From NCBI RefSeq assembly GCF_003258315.1, contig NZ_CP030032.1, positions 1,402,001-1,466,000 of the forward strand: a DNA stretch of 64,000 bases, given 5' to 3'. The notes under the pieces were generated by a model. The model searched no databases. It had not been told where the DNA came from and was given only the letters and a program-made list of their open reading frames with translations. Positions 17,616 through 27,798 of the stretch are shown here, piece by piece; positions within the stretch are counted from its first letter, which is position 1, and the number at the start of each line of letters is the position of its first letter. Source of the DNA: Bradymonas sediminis (GTDB lineage Bacteria; Myxococcota_A; Bradymonadia; Bradymonadales; Bradymonadaceae). A program made the translations under genes and the position numbers.

Positions 17616-20211
17616 CTGCGTCCCTCTGCATTGATTCAACACGTTCTTTGGTTATTTCCCAGACATCCGAGCTCGAGTCCGCGGCGGGAACCTCGCGCGT
17701 CGGCGTCTTCTTTGACTCATTTGTTTTAGCGGCGTCCGCCTGGCGTCCGCGCGGCGGCGGCTGCGAGGCGGGCTGCGCGGTCCCGGTCGCCGGGGTCTGG
17801 CGCGGGGTGCGCTTCTTTTGCTCCGGGTATTCCGGGCGATGGTGATAGATGCCTTTAAGGGTGCGGTTAAACGCCTCGGCGATCGAGTTGAGGTCCTTGA
17901 GCGTCAGGTCGCATTCGTCGAGCTGTCCGTCGGTAAATGCCTTGTTGATCATGCGTTGAACCAGCCCTTTAAGTCGCGCGGGCGTCGGGTCGGGCAGGGC
18001 GCGGCTGGCGGCTTCGGTGCCGTCAGCGAGCAGGCAAATGGCGGTCTCGCGGCTCTGGGGTTTGGGCCCGGGATAGCGATAGTCTTTTTCGTCGACCGTC
18101 GAGATGTCGGGGTCTTCCATCGACTTCGCGCGATGGTAGAAATACGAGATGAGGCTGGTGCCATGGTGCTGAGCGATGAAGTCTTGAAGCTCCAGCGGGA
18201 GGCGGTGCTGGCGCGCCATCTCGAGCCCGTCTTTGACATGCGCCTTGATAATCAGCGCGCTCATATTGGGCTTGAGTTTGTCGTGCGGGTTCTCGCCGAG
18301 GCGCTGGTTTTCGGCGAAATACTGCGGGTTTTTGGCCTTGCCGATATCGTGATAATAGGAGCCCACGCGGCATAGGAGAGGGTTGGCGCCGACCGCTTCG
18401 GCGGCCGCCTCGCTGAGTGAGCCGACCATCATACTATGATGGTAGGAGCCCGGCGCGCGCATGATTAATTCGCGCAAGAGCGGGTGGTTCAGGTTGGCCA
18501 ATTCGAGCAATTTAATGTCGGTGGTATAGCCGAAGACCGTCTCAAAAAGCGGCAGCACCGCCAGGACGAAGAAGCCGCTGAAGACGCCGCTTGCGAAGGC
18601 GAAGAGCATCGTATGGAGGGTGTCCAATTGGAATAATTCGCCCTCCAATAAGATCAGCGCCAGCACCACGGCGACGTTGGCTGCGCCGACCCAAAGCCCG
18701 GACCACATCAGGGCCATGCGGTGCTTGACCTGCTGCACCGCGCCGATGCCCACAAGCGTGCCGACCAGGGTGAAGAACATCATATACAGCGAGCTGTCGG
18801 TGATCATGCCGACCAGGGCGCTGAAGATGATCGTAAAGACGACGGCGTGCTCGTTATTGAGCACCAGTCGAATCAACATGCCAGCCGATGCCACCGGGAT
18901 CAGGAAATACCAGGCCTGCGCGTTCGACCACTCGAGCTGCTCGCCGAGGGTGTCGAAGAGCGCGCCGCCCAGCCAGATAAGAAACAGCATCAGCACCATC
19001 GTGGTCGAGGTGAAGACGATATCTTTGGCCGAGGGGCGAAAGTGGCGAAGGTTTCGGCGCCCGAAGACAAAGAGCGCGCCCACCAAGAGCAAGACCAAGA
19101 GCGTGATGCCGGAGACGACCTGCGCCCGGTTAAAGAACGCGCCTTCTTGAAGCATCTCTTGAACGATGCGGTATTGGCGCTCGGTGATAATCCCGCCGCT
19201 TTCGATGACGACCTGGCCTTTGCGGAAGCTTTCGCGGACCACCACGTCTTTGACCGCGTGGCGCGCGGCCTCGCGTTTCTCGACGGTCTTGGCCTCATTA
19301 TAGGTGATATTGGGGCGCACCAAGAGCGACACGGTGGCGATGAGCGCGCGGCGAAATTCGCGTGAGCGGTTATTCGCCAGGACCTCGTCGGCCGACTTTT
19401 GTACGAGCGTCTCGGCGCGCGCCAGGGGGACGAATTTCTCGCGAATATCGGTGATATAATAGACGATGAGCAGCTTCTCGCCGCGCAGTCGGCGCAGGTA
19501 GATGCCCTGGCCCTGGTGGCGGTCGAGCGTGCTCATATCGCGCACGATCATATTCGAGAGCACCCGGCCGATGACGTTCTCGACCACGCCCTGGGCGCGC
19601 TCGCTAAAGCCCTCGGCGGCGAACACTTCAAAGGTCGCCTCGGAGAGCTCGGCGTTGATATGGATGTCGAAGAACTCGTCGCGAAGCTCATGCGACCAGT
19701 TGATCAGGCGGGTGGAGGCGATGGGTTCGAGCCAGGATTGCGGCGAGTCGTGGGTGGCGGTCTCCTGGGCCAGGCGCTCATAAAGCGCGGGCTGATTCGC
19801 CTCAAGATACGCGCGCGCGCGCGCGGCAAGTGCCTGGCGCATCGAGGAGAACGCGGTGTTGGTGCGCTCGCGCATCTGGGCGGCGAGCCCCTCTTGCCAG
19901 TCAAAGACCGGCGGCACGGAGTTGGAGACCTTGATGCGCGCCGACTCGGTGGCCGCCTCGTCGGACTCCACAAATTCGAAGTCGCGGGTGGCCTTGATAT
20001 CGGTGCGCGCGACCTCGCCGATGGAGTCCTCGCGGATGCTCATCCCGCGCACTTCGAAGCCCGCCGACACGATCGCCACCAGCGCCGCGATAAACGCCGC
20101 AAACGCCAGAAATTGCACGGAAGGGTGGCGAAGCAATCGTTCCAGGTGAGATTGGCGATCGGCGCCTTGAGAGGAAAAGAATCCTCTTTTTTTCGAACCA
20201 GGCTTAGGCAT
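17500..20211 (-). CDS. 7TM-HD cyclic-dinucleotide phosphodiesterase, PgpH/YqfF family
   Basis: The 903-residue protein has an N-terminal membrane helix (about 33-52), a large extracytoplasmic 7TMR-HDED region (about 55-370), seven membrane helices (about 375-580) and a cytoplasmic HD domain. The HD pair is H621-D622 in SYYHDIGKAKNPQYF, with upstream HHSMMVGSLSEAA and downstream AQHHGT. Known PgpH proteins hydrolyse c-di-AMP. The C-terminus (about 800-903) is a charged disordered tail, and part of its coding sequence doubles as the 5' end of ybeY. It sits between phoH and ybeY on the same strand, so an RNA/envelope-stress operon is likely. Confidence 0.93.
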   Translation of the reverse strand: MPKPGSKKRGFFSSQGADRQSHLERLLRHPSVQFLAFAAFIAALVAIVSAGFEVRGMSIREDSIGEVARTDIKATRDFEFVESDEAATESARIKVSNSVPPVFDWQEGLAAQMRERTNTAFSSMRQALAARARAYLEANQPALYERLAQETATHDSPQSWLEPIASTRLINWSHELRDEFFDIHINAELSEATFEVFAAEGFSERAQGVVENVIGRVLSNMIVRDMSTLDRHQGQGIYLRRLRGEKLLIVYYITDIREKFVPLARAETLVQKSADEVLANNRSREFRRALIATVSLLVRPNITYNEAKTVEKREAARHAVKDVVVRESFRKGQVVIESGGIITERQYRIVQEMLQEGAFFNRAQVVSGITLLVLLLVGALFVFGRRNLRHFRPSAKDIVFTSTTMVLMLFLIWLGGALFDTLGEQLEWSNAQAWYFLIPVASAGMLIRLVLNNEHAVVFTIIFSALVGMITDSSLYMMFFTLVGTLVGIGAVQQVKHRMALMWSGLWVGAANVAVVLALILLEGELFQLDTLHTMLFAFASGVFSGFFVLAVLPLFETVFGYTTDIKLLELANLNHPLLRELIMRAPGSYHHSMMVGSLSEAAAEAVGANPLLCRVGSYYHDIGKAKNPQYFAENQRLGENPHDKLKPNMSALIIKAHVKDGLEMARQHRLPLELQDFIAQHHGTSLISYFYHRAKSMEDPDISTVDEKDYRYPGPKPQSRETAICLLADGTEAASRALPDPTPARLKGLVQRMINKAFTDGQLDECDLTLKDLNSIAEAFNRTLKGIYHHRPEYPEQKKRTPRQTPATGTAQPASQPPPRGRQADAAKTNESKKTPTREVPAADSSSDVWEITKERVESMQRDADVDGNNDSGDSRATSKSKGADTDDSQKGRESLPRLGPG

Positions 20212-20400
20212 TTAAACGCCTCAAAACAGATATGCACGCGCGGATAGGCCGCGCGAAGCGGGTCGGAACACCGTGCCCATTGTGGGCGGTGGGGCGTATC
20301 GGGACCGAGCGCAGTATAAGGGGATGTCGGCGGATTTGGCGAGTCGAATGCAGCGCGGGGAGCGCGCCGGGTCCCGGGAGTCGGGCTGTGGTTCGAGCGC

Positions 20401-21369
20401 TCACCGCGAATGCGCCTCATACGCGCTGATGACGCGTTGGACCAGCGGGTGTCGAACGACATCGGCGCCGACGAAGCGGCAAAACTCGATGCCGTCGATA
20501 TCCGCCAGGACGCGTTGGGCGTCAATCAGCCCGCTCATTTGAGCCGATGGCAGGTCGATCTGGGAGATATCGCCGGTGATGATCGCCTTGGAGCCAAAGC
20601 CGATGCGGGTCAAAAACATCTTCATCTGGGCGGTGGTCGTGTTCTGGGCCTCGTCCAGGATGATATAGGCGTCGTTGAGCGTGCGACCGCGCATAAACGC
20701 CAGGGGCGCGACCTCGATGACCTCCTGCTCGATCATGCGCTCGGCGCGCTCGCGGTCGACCATGTCGAAGATCGCGTCGTAGAGGGGGCGAAGGTAGGGG
20801 TTGACCTTTTCTGCCAGGTCGCCGGGCAAAAAGCCTAATTTTTCGCCGGCTTCGACCGCCGGGCGCACCAGGATGATCCGTTTGACCTCTTTGTCGAAGA
20901 GGGCCGACAGCGCCATCGCCATCGCCAGGTAGGTCTTGCCGGTGCCGGCCGGGCCGACGCCGAAGACGATATCGTTGTGACGAATCGCGTCGACATAGCG
21001 CTTTTGATTAAGCCCTTTGGGGGCGATGGTCTTATTGGTCGAGGAGACGAAGACGACGTCGGTGAAGATATTGACCAGCGACGCGTCGGGGGTCTCCCGG
21101 AGCACCTGGATGGCGCGGCGCACGTCGGATTCGGCGATCGCGAAGCCTTTTTTGCCCAGCGCGTAGAGCTCGGTGAGCACGCGCGCGGTGATTTTGACAT
21201 CCGGCGGGCTCCCCGAAATCGTCGCGTCATTGCCGCGCGCGCCGATCTCAACTTCGAAGGTCGCCTCGAGAATGCGCAAATGCGCGTCGCGCCGCCCGTA
21301 GATAAAACGGGCGACATCTGCTTCGGCAAAATTCAGGGTCTTCTGAATAATTTCCTCCAAAATCAACAT
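20401..21369 (-). CDS. PhoH-like ATPase
   Basis: This is a cytoplasmic P-loop ATPase of the PhoH/YbeZ family, which works with YbeY in rRNA processing. Walker A GPAGTGKT is followed by ILVRPAVEAGEKLGFLPGD and the Walker B region YIILDEAQNTT. The ATG at 21369 gives the normal family length (about 322 residues); an upstream TTG at 21399 is also open. A 189-base gap with no recognisable feature separates it from the pgpH-like gene. Gene order (PhoH, PgpH, YbeY) is the conserved one. Confidence 0.93.
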   Translation of the reverse strand: MLILEEIIQKTLNFAEADVARFIYGRRDAHLRILEATFEVEIGARGNDATISGSPPDVKITARVLTELYALGKKGFAIAESDVRRAIQVLRETPDASLVNIFTDVVFVSSTNKTIAPKGLNQKRYVDAIRHNDIVFGVGPAGTGKTYLAMAMALSALFDKEVKRIILVRPAVEAGEKLGFLPGDLAEKVNPYLRPLYDAIFDMVDRERAERMIEQEVIEVAPLAFMRGRTLNDAYIILDEAQNTTTAQMKMFLTRIGFGSKAIITGDISQIDLPSAQMSGLIDAQRVLADIDGIEFCRFVGADVVRHPLVQRVISAYEAHSR

Positions 21370-21492
21370 CCTTCGCCGCGTGGGCGGATCGCGTAACAAT
21401 ATAATAACAGCGCCCCGGTGTTATAATTTCTGGGGCGCTTTGATTCAATATCAATTCGACTCAACACCTGCGCGGTCTTCGGGCGCGTCATC

Positions 21493-21957
21493 TCAGAAGG
21501 TGGGCTCGCCGGGCGCATCGCTCGGGGGCGCGGGCAGGGGGCGGGCGAACTCCAGGGTATATGAATCTTGAACGCGTTCGTAGACATATTGCTCGCGCGA
21601 TGTGGGCGAGGTCGCGGGATAAGAAAGGTCGGAGGGCTGGAGCAATTGACGCTCCACCAGCTCATTGAGGGTCAGCGGGTAGCGCCCGTCGAGGCGGTAA
21701 TAGACGTCTAGGGCGAAGTGGATGCGCTGTTTTTGAGCGCCCTCGACATAGGAGCCGATGCGAGAGTTCTGCGTGGGCGCCTCGAAGAAGTCGGTGTTTC
21801 GGAAGCTTAGATAGGACCAGACCGCCAGCGCGATGACCAGCATGATCAGCAGGGCGGTGACGCTATGGTGCAGGATCACCGCGCCCATGCCGCTCTGGCG
21901 GGTGTCGGCGGCGTTGTGCGGCGCGGTGTCCGGGGCCTGGTGAGGTTGTTTAGACAT
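21493..21957 (-). CDS. Single-pass membrane protein with pseudopilin-like C-terminal segment
   Basis: About 154 residues, from the ATG at 21957. A single hydrophobic helix (LHHSVTALLIMLVIALAVW region, residues about 29-50) is followed by a soluble domain. Its AQKQRIHFALDVYYRLDGRY stretch resembles the helix and loop of type II/IV pseudopilins (ALDxYxxDxGxYP). The N-terminus lacks a prepilin peptidase site. The start overlaps the stop of the upstream gene by eight bases, so the two are translationally coupled. phoH follows 123 bases later. Function unknown. Confidence 0.7.
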   Translation of the reverse strand: MSKQPHQAPDTAPHNAADTRQSGMGAVILHHSVTALLIMLVIALAVWSYLSFRNTDFFEAPTQNSRIGSYVEGAQKQRIHFALDVYYRLDGRYPLTLNELVERQLLQPSDLSYPATSPTSREQYVYERVQDSYTLEFARPLPAPPSDAPGEPTF

Positions 21958-24037
21958 GGCTACCTCGGGTTGGCTGGTTCTGTTTTGCACCCTTTGGCGC
22001 GGAGATCTGTGTGGGGCGAATGCCGCGCAAAGCCGCGCTCAACCCGATGGAGGCGCCGATGGAGATGAGCACCCACGCGATCGATTCCTGAGCCGCCCAA
22101 TTGACGCTAAATAACTCATGGGGCGCCCGCCAAATGCCCATGGGCCGCCACAATAGGGCGATCCCAAAGAGCGTGCCGAAGATGACCAAAAAACCAAAGA
22201 CGGCGTGGCCGGCCTGGCAATGTCCGGTGCCGGGCATCAGCAGTGAGAGCGCGCGGCGCAGGAATTCCTGGAAGCGCTCGCGGCGCCCGGACACCTTCTC
22301 GTTATGGACGCGCGCGCTATATTCGAGCGACGCGCCCGAGACGAAGGTCTGGTAGCAGGGCAGGCAATAGCGGTGGTCCCCGGTTTTGGGCGCGTCGCGT
22401 GGGTCGCGCGCCATGCCGCAATGCGGGCAGGGCGTGCTGGTGCGCCGCCCGAGGGTCAGCGGAAGGCCGAGCAGCACGAATAATATCCCGACGCCGCCGA
22501 GCAGCGGTGTGCGCTCGATGGGCAGGTTCGGCCCGGCCAATGAGCGCCACACGGGCGTCGCGATCGACACGACTTCCTGCGCCTGGGCCTGATGGCGCTG
22601 CCAGAAGACATCGCTGGGCAGTGGGTTCACGATTAAGAAGCTATTGACGTCGCGCCGCTCCAGGGCGAGGTGGGAGCGCAGGGCGCCAAGATCGATGCGA
22701 ATGGCGTCGTCATAGGCGGCGGTCGCCGAGCCCCGGTCATCGTTCATCTGGTGGGCGCGCATCAGGTTGAAAGACGCGGCGGCGCGGGTCGGCTCGCTCC
22801 CCTTTTGGGTCGCCGCGCGGGCGGCTTCGAGGTGGACAATCGCCTCATCGGGGCGCGCCAGCGCGACCAGGGTCGCGCCTCGAAGATTGTCCACCGACGG
22901 GCGCATCTCGGCCGGCCATTGCTTCACCTCGTCGAGCATCCCCAGCAGATTCTCAAGCTCGGCGGGCGTGCCGCTGCGGTATTTTAGAAACGCGTTGGCA
23001 TAGGTGAGCACCGGGTCTTCGCCGCCGGCGTCCAGCCAGCTCTGCTCCAGCGCGTCCTCGCAGGTCGAGTCACAGCCAAGGTATTGGGCGTGGAAAACGC
23101 GCTGCGCCTCGCTGCCCGGCCAGGTGATCTGTTTCGACAAATATTGGTCCATTGTCGGCAGCGCCAGCAGAGCCCCGAAGATCAGCGCGGTCACGAATCG
23201 CTCGCGGTGATTCTGAACCAACGATAATACCGCCAGCATAATCAGCGCCGAGAGCAGCGAAGAGCGCAATAAGAGCCCCGGAACGATCACCATCGCGACC
23301 GCCAGGATGACGGTCTGATTGCTCGAGAATCCCGTCGGTAACACCCGCGAAAAGTCGTAGGCGAGGATGCCGAAATTTCGCAATAATTGCGCAAAGAGAA
23401 AGAGCAGCGACGCCCCTAAAAACGCCAGCAGGGCCAGCGACGCGAGCTTCAATCCCCAGGGGATGCGGGTGTCGAGCCAGGTGTATCCAAGCTGAACACC
23501 GTCAAGATAGAGCGACACGATCGCCGGCAGGCGCCCCAGATTATGGCGCATCAGATGTGCGCTATAGGCGAAGGCCGGATACGGCAGATCCGGGGCCAGC
23601 GCCCGGGCGCTCTCGTAGAGCCGGGAGGCGTCCTGTTGGGTGATCTCCCCGCGCTCCATCTTGCCGGTTGTGACTGCCTGAACTGCGGTCGAATAGGCGG
23701 GGAAGTTGCGGTAACCAAGGCTTATCCCGTCGCGGGTAAATGCCTGGATTTCCTTCACGCCGGCGCTGTCACTTTGGCTGACACGTTTAAATAGGCGCCA
23801 ATGCACATCGAGATTGATGGCGTCGACCGAGGAGGGCGGGACCGGCTTTTTCTCGTAATTTGCCTCGTCGTTATCGATCTTTTTTAGCAGCGCTTCGACC
23901 TCGCCGTCGAGCTGCTGGGCGTGCGCGGGCGTCGGCAACGCCGTGCATATAAGGAGGACCATCAGCGCCGAAAAATAATGCCATAGATAGGGACGCAGCG
24001 TGCTCGGTGTGCCGGCCGTAAGTCGCGTTAATTTCAT
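21950..24037 (-). CDS. Exported multi-pass membrane protein with TPR-like region and zinc ribbon
   Basis: The ATG at 24037 gives 695 residues with a signal peptide ending PTPAHA; further upstream codons in the open frame look non-coding. A soluble periplasmic region (about 25-190) is followed by membrane helices, a TPR-like helical section (for example ARPDEAIVHLEAARAA), and a zinc ribbon (CPHCGMARDP...RYCLPCY). Further helices lie at the C-terminus. The mixture suggests an envelope scaffold; I do not recognise a named family. It overlaps the pseudopilin-like gene by eight bases. The divergent holB lies 342 bases away. Confidence 0.72.
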   Translation of the reverse strand: MKLTRLTAGTPSTLRPYLWHYFSALMVLLICTALPTPAHAQQLDGEVEALLKKIDNDEANYEKKPVPPSSVDAINLDVHWRLFKRVSQSDSAGVKEIQAFTRDGISLGYRNFPAYSTAVQAVTTGKMERGEITQQDASRLYESARALAPDLPYPAFAYSAHLMRHNLGRLPAIVSLYLDGVQLGYTWLDTRIPWGLKLASLALLAFLGASLLFLFAQLLRNFGILAYDFSRVLPTGFSSNQTVILAVAMVIVPGLLLRSSLLSALIMLAVLSLVQNHRERFVTALIFGALLALPTMDQYLSKQITWPGSEAQRVFHAQYLGCDSTCEDALEQSWLDAGGEDPVLTYANAFLKYRSGTPAELENLLGMLDEVKQWPAEMRPSVDNLRGATLVALARPDEAIVHLEAARAATQKGSEPTRAAASFNLMRAHQMNDDRGSATAAYDDAIRIDLGALRSHLALERRDVNSFLIVNPLPSDVFWQRHQAQAQEVVSIATPVWRSLAGPNLPIERTPLLGGVGILFVLLGLPLTLGRRTSTPCPHCGMARDPRDAPKTGDHRYCLPCYQTFVSGASLEYSARVHNEKVSGRRERFQEFLRRALSLLMPGTGHCQAGHAVFGFLVIFGTLFGIALLWRPMGIWRAPHELFSVNWAAQESIAWVLISIGASIGLSAALRGIRPTQISAPKGAKQNQPTRGSHV

Positions 24038-24379
24038 AAGCTCTGAGGGGGAAGGGAGCGCGGTGCGGGGTTGGATGGAGGGGATTGCAAAATAAATCCA
24101 GCCTTTCGAGTTAGTCTTATATGGACAATTCTGGCGAGCTTCAAGTGGTAATCTTGATAAAAGTTTGAGGTGTGAACCAGCAGGCTGCTCAAGGGTGGTT
24201 CTGCCTCGGCCTGGCCCAATGGTAACATTTATTGAGGATATAAGAAGAGATGACAATTTCCCAATAAGATGACATCTTCGCGAGCGAGTTTCGAAGTCGC
24301 CTCCCTGGGCCAATGCCCGAGGCGCCACGTTCTTTAAGGGGCTGGTCAGCCTTTCGCTTCGCCATCAACGAGTATTCGT
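24038..24379. other. Divergent intergenic region upstream of holB
   Basis: The 342 bases are AT-richer than the flanking genes and must hold promoters for both the minus-strand envelope gene and holB. Short ORFs here have no supported product. No specific promoter or RNA element was identified. Confidence 0.4.
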
Positions 24380-25402
24380 GTGCTAAAATGGTCAAAGATT
24401 CGCGGGCAAGCGCGCCCGCTTGAGATTTTAAGTACCGCGCTGGACGCCGATCGTGTTCACCACGCGTATCTTTTTACGGGCATGGAGGGGGTCGGAAAGT
24501 TTCTGACCGCCCAGACGCTCAGCGCCGTGGTCAATTGCGAGCGCCGCCCCGAGGGCGCCTTCCAGGACGCGTGCGGGGCATGTCGAAGTTGCCGCAAAAT
24601 CGTGGATTGGAAGCATCCCGATATCCTCCCGGTCCGGCCGACCAAGGGGACGATTAAGATCGGGCAGATCCGCGATATCCAGAAAGCGTCGAATCGAGCG
24701 CCCTACGAGGCGCGGGTGCGTTTTGTGCTCATCGACGACGCCCATACGATGACCGATGAGGCGGCCAACGCGCTGCTCAAGACCCTCGAGGAGCCGGCCC
24801 AGCGCATGCGGTTGATCCTGGTGACCGACCAACCGCATCGCCTGCTCGAGACGATTTTATCGCGCTGCCAGGCGATCCGTTTTGACCGCCTCGACGAGGC
24901 CCTGGTGACCGAATTATTGCGCGAAATCCTCGCCGAAAAACAGGAGGAAGACGCGCTCGAAGACCTCACCGACTTGTCGGTCGCGGCCGGCTACGGCGAG
25001 GGAAGTCTGGGGCGCTCGCTGGCGGTGATTGAGTCCGGGATGCTCAAGGGGCGCAAAGATTTTATCGGCAAGGTCGTCAACCTGAGCGCCGGCCAGCCGG
25101 TCGCGCTGCTCGACCTGGCCGAGGACCTGAAGTCCAGCCGCGACGAGATGACCAGCCGCCTGGATGTTCTGATGCTCTTTTTTCGCGATGTCATGCTATA
25201 TAAGGCGGCCGAGGATTCCACGCGCCTTGTAAATAGTGATTTGCGCATGCAGATTCAGGCGCTCTCCGAGCGCATGGAGATGGAAGATATCCTTGATATC
25301 ATTGACGAAATTCGCCAGGCGCAGCGCTACCTTCTGGCGAATGTCAACTCACAGCTTATCGCCGAGGAATTGCTCGGCCAGATTCGCCGACGTCGCGCAT
25401 AA
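24380..25402 (+). CDS. holB: DNA polymerase III delta' subunit
   Basis: A clamp-loader subunit of replicative DNA polymerase III (AAA+ fold). Visible are the opening MLKWSKIRGQ, Walker A GMEGVGK, the four-cysteine zinc module (CERRP...CGACRSC), the VLIDDAHTM Walker B-type strand, and the sensor segment NALLKTLEEPA. The SRC motif of clamp loaders is present in TILSRCQAIRF. Start is GTG at 24380. The length of 340 residues is normal. ricT follows 60 bases downstream, an arrangement seen in many bacteria. Confidence 0.93.
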   Translation: MLKWSKIRGQARPLEILSTALDADRVHHAYLFTGMEGVGKFLTAQTLSAVVNCERRPEGAFQDACGACRSCRKIVDWKHPDILPVRPTKGTIKIGQIRDIQKASNRAPYEARVRFVLIDDAHTMTDEAANALLKTLEEPAQRMRLILVTDQPHRLLETILSRCQAIRFDRLDEALVTELLREILAEKQEEDALEDLTDLSVAAGYGEGSLGRSLAVIESGMLKGRKDFIGKVVNLSAGQPVALLDLAEDLKSSRDEMTSRLDVLMLFFRDVMLYKAAEDSTRLVNSDLRMQIQALSERMEMEDILDIIDEIRQAQRYLLANVNSQLIAEELLGQIRRRRA

Positions 25403-25462
25403 AAATGCCGCGCGTCGCTCCCTTCATACAATCGCAGCCAGGCTGCGAAGTTGGATATATAG

Positions 25463-26572
25463 ATGACGATTTCCACACCCAAGACACCCACCCAGGTCAA
25501 GGGCCCCCGGGCGATGGTAGGGGCGAAAAAACGCCTTTATAATGTCGTCCAGGCGGTCTTTCGCACGAGCTTCGTCAAATATTATTTTGACGCCCGCGAG
25601 CTCCAACTTGCCCCGGGCGACCAGGTGATCGTGCGCACCGAGCGCGGCCCGGTCATCGCCAAGATCACCGGCCAGATTCAGCGGCGCATGCTCCCGCCAA
25701 ATAGCATCAGCCAGGTGCTCAGGAAGGCCACCGAGACCGATATCTCGCAGGCCGACAAAAACGAGACCCACGAGCGCGACGCCTACCGTTTTTGCATCGA
25801 GCGCATCCGCGGGCGAAAGCTGCCGATGAAGCTGATCCGCGTGCAATATATGCAGGACGGCTCAAAGATCGTCTTCTATTTTAGCGCCGACGGCCGCGTC
25901 GACTTTCGCGACCTGGTCAAAGACCTGGCCCACCAATTCCGCACGCGCATCGAGATGCACCAGATCGGGGTGCGCGACGGCGCGCGGATGCTCGGGGGCA
26001 TCGGCCCCTGCGGGCGTGAGTTGTGCTGCAGCACGTTTTTGGACAACTTCGCCCCGGTCTCGATCCGCATGGCCAAGCACCAGGGCCTCACGCTCAACCC
26101 GACCAAGGTGTCGGGCATGTGCGGGCGTCTGATGTGCTGCCTGGTCTACGAGCAGCAGATCTACCGACGCATGCGCAAGTCACTGCCGCGCGCCGGCCAG
26201 CGCGTGCGCACCGAGCTTGGCGAGGGCGAGATTTTGGGGCTCGATGTGATCAACCGGAAGGTAACGGTGCGCCTGGATGACCAGAATCGCGAGACCTTTC
26301 GGGTTGACGATATCGAGATTATCGACGCGCATAAGCGCGAGGAGACCGTGGACTCCGCCCGGGGCGAAGACGCGTCGCATGGCGCCGATAAATATCGCTT
26401 CCAGGAGGCCGAGCCTGCCCGCGCGCGGGTCGAGTTCGTCGGCATGACCGACCTCGCCGCGGACGGCGGGGAGAAGACCGACGAAGACGCGACGTCCTCC
26501 GGGAAGTCGCGCCGACGCCGGGCGAAGCGGCGCTCGCGAAGCTCGAAGAATTCTAAGAATTCGAAGAAATGA
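25463..26572 (+). CDS. ricT: RicT/YaaT-type PSP1-domain protein
   Basis: RicT-family proteins belong to an iron-sulfur regulatory complex that in Bacillus affects mRNA maturation and development; the role in this lineage is unknown. The PSP1 domain occupies about residues 30-275. The diagnostic cysteine clusters are GGIGPCGRELCC and SGMCGRLMCCLVYE. The C-terminal ~90 residues are charged and end in a K/R/S-rich tail (RRRRAKRRSRSSKN), probably disordered and possibly nucleic-acid binding. The gene directly follows holB, the conserved neighbour in Firmicutes and many Proteobacteria. Confidence 0.9.
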   Translation: MTISTPKTPTQVKGPRAMVGAKKRLYNVVQAVFRTSFVKYYFDARELQLAPGDQVIVRTERGPVIAKITGQIQRRMLPPNSISQVLRKATETDISQADKNETHERDAYRFCIERIRGRKLPMKLIRVQYMQDGSKIVFYFSADGRVDFRDLVKDLAHQFRTRIEMHQIGVRDGARMLGGIGPCGRELCCSTFLDNFAPVSIRMAKHQGLTLNPTKVSGMCGRLMCCLVYEQQIYRRMRKSLPRAGQRVRTELGEGEILGLDVINRKVTVRLDDQNRETFRVDDIEIIDAHKREETVDSARGEDASHGADKYRFQEAEPARARVEFVGMTDLAADGGEKTDEDATSSGKSRRRRAKRRSRSSKNSKNSKK

Positions 26573-26601
26573 TGGCGTAGTAAAGCTCGGTTTCCCGGCC
26601 C

Positions 26602-27465
26602 CTATTGGAAGTCCCGATACGGAAAATATTGGTAGCGCAACAGCAGATGCGCCCCGTATTCTGGGACCTCGCCCGCCCACGGCATAAAAGTTGAGCAGTC
26701 GTCCATCAGGCAACCCTCTATCGGTTCGCTCGCCAGGGTAAACCAGGGGGCGATGCCGATATCGAAGGTGTTTCCGTCGTAGGCTCCCTTCGATGTGATT
26801 CGAGTATCGCCGTTTGGCAGATGCTCCCAGGTGTCGGCGTCGCGCGTCAAAAGCGTCACCCCGACCACCGTCTGAAGACGCAACTCCCGGCGGGCCGCGC
26901 CGTATTGGGCGGGGTAGATGCTTCGCTGGTGCCGGGAGGCGCCGTGGTCGGCAGATGCGGCCTGATATTGAGGCCCGTAGGTCAGGTAGATATTCAGGTG
27001 CGGGGCGAGGGTGTCGTAGCGTCGGCTGATGTCGAGTCCGGCCTGTAGAGACGGGAAGTTGTCGACCATAAAGGGGCGCCAGCCCGCCGAGAGCGACAGC
27101 GCCGTGGAGACTCCGTCTGCCGCGTTCAGTCGTTGCTGCGTCAGCCCATAGCGCAACTCGCCGGCGAGCTCCTGAATGCCTAATCTGGCGCCGACCTCGA
27201 CGTCATCGCCCAGGCCAACGCTTAAAAATCCCTGAGTGACAAAGAGCAGGGAGCCCATCATCGCCATCAGAAATTGGGGGTGCGAGCGGGCCCCCCACCA
27301 CTGGGTTTCGCCGTCCACATCGCCGTAGGCGAGCGACGCGACGTCCAGTTGCACGCCCCCGCTGAGCCTGCCTTGGGGCGTGATATCACCCAGGCGCGAT
27401 TGCGCCGAGGTGTGGAAACAGCCGGCGCAGAATACCGCCAATATGACCAATGCTCGAAGCTTCAT
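26602..27465 (-). CDS. Exported beta-rich envelope protein
   Basis: From the ATG at 27465 the product has about 287 residues. Its signal ends VFCAGCFHTSAQS, which could be a lipobox (C16) or a signal peptidase I site. The rest is rich in alternating hydrophobic and aromatic strands (GVQLDVASLAYG, VEVGARLGIQELAGELRYGL) and ends in YQYFPYRDFQ. This fits an outer-membrane barrel or barrel-associated protein. No family was recognised. It converges with ricT, with 29 bases between stop codons. Confidence 0.65.
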   Translation of the reverse strand: MKLRALVILAVFCAGCFHTSAQSRLGDITPQGRLSGGVQLDVASLAYGDVDGETQWWGARSHPQFLMAMMGSLLFVTQGFLSVGLGDDVEVGARLGIQELAGELRYGLTQQRLNAADGVSTALSLSAGWRPFMVDNFPSLQAGLDISRRYDTLAPHLNIYLTYGPQYQAASADHGASRHQRSIYPAQYGAARRELRLQTVVGVTLLTRDADTWEHLPNGDTRITSKGAYDGNTFDIGIAPWFTLASEPIEGCLMDDCSTFMPWAGEVPEYGAHLLLRYQYFPYRDFQ

Positions 27466-27798
27466 TCTAGAATCCTTGATTCGGGGCGCGCGAGAGACCC
27501 TATAATAAAAGTGCGAACAAGTCCTGTGCTTCGCTACCGGAGGGCGCTGGCAACTCAATTCATGTTAAAAAAGAGCGATTTCGGGCATTTGAGGCCATTG
27601 TCGGTCGGTAATTGCGCCATATTTGCGCCGAAGCTGAGCCGAAAGCGCATCTGAAATGCGCTACATTATAAATTGTTGGGGCAGCCAGGGTGAACACGAT
27701 GTGTTTACCGCGCCAGCCCCTTAGATGTTGTTTCGCAGATCCGACGCGCCAGATGTGATTGGGTCGCTCTATTAAAAGATGAAAACGGAGAGGACGCC
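27466..27798. other. Intergenic region between divergent genes
   Basis: About 330 bases between the envelope protein and the Cys-rich MYXO-CTERM protein. It is AT-richer than the genes. GGAGAGG lies just before the start at 27799. No other element recognised. Confidence 0.4.
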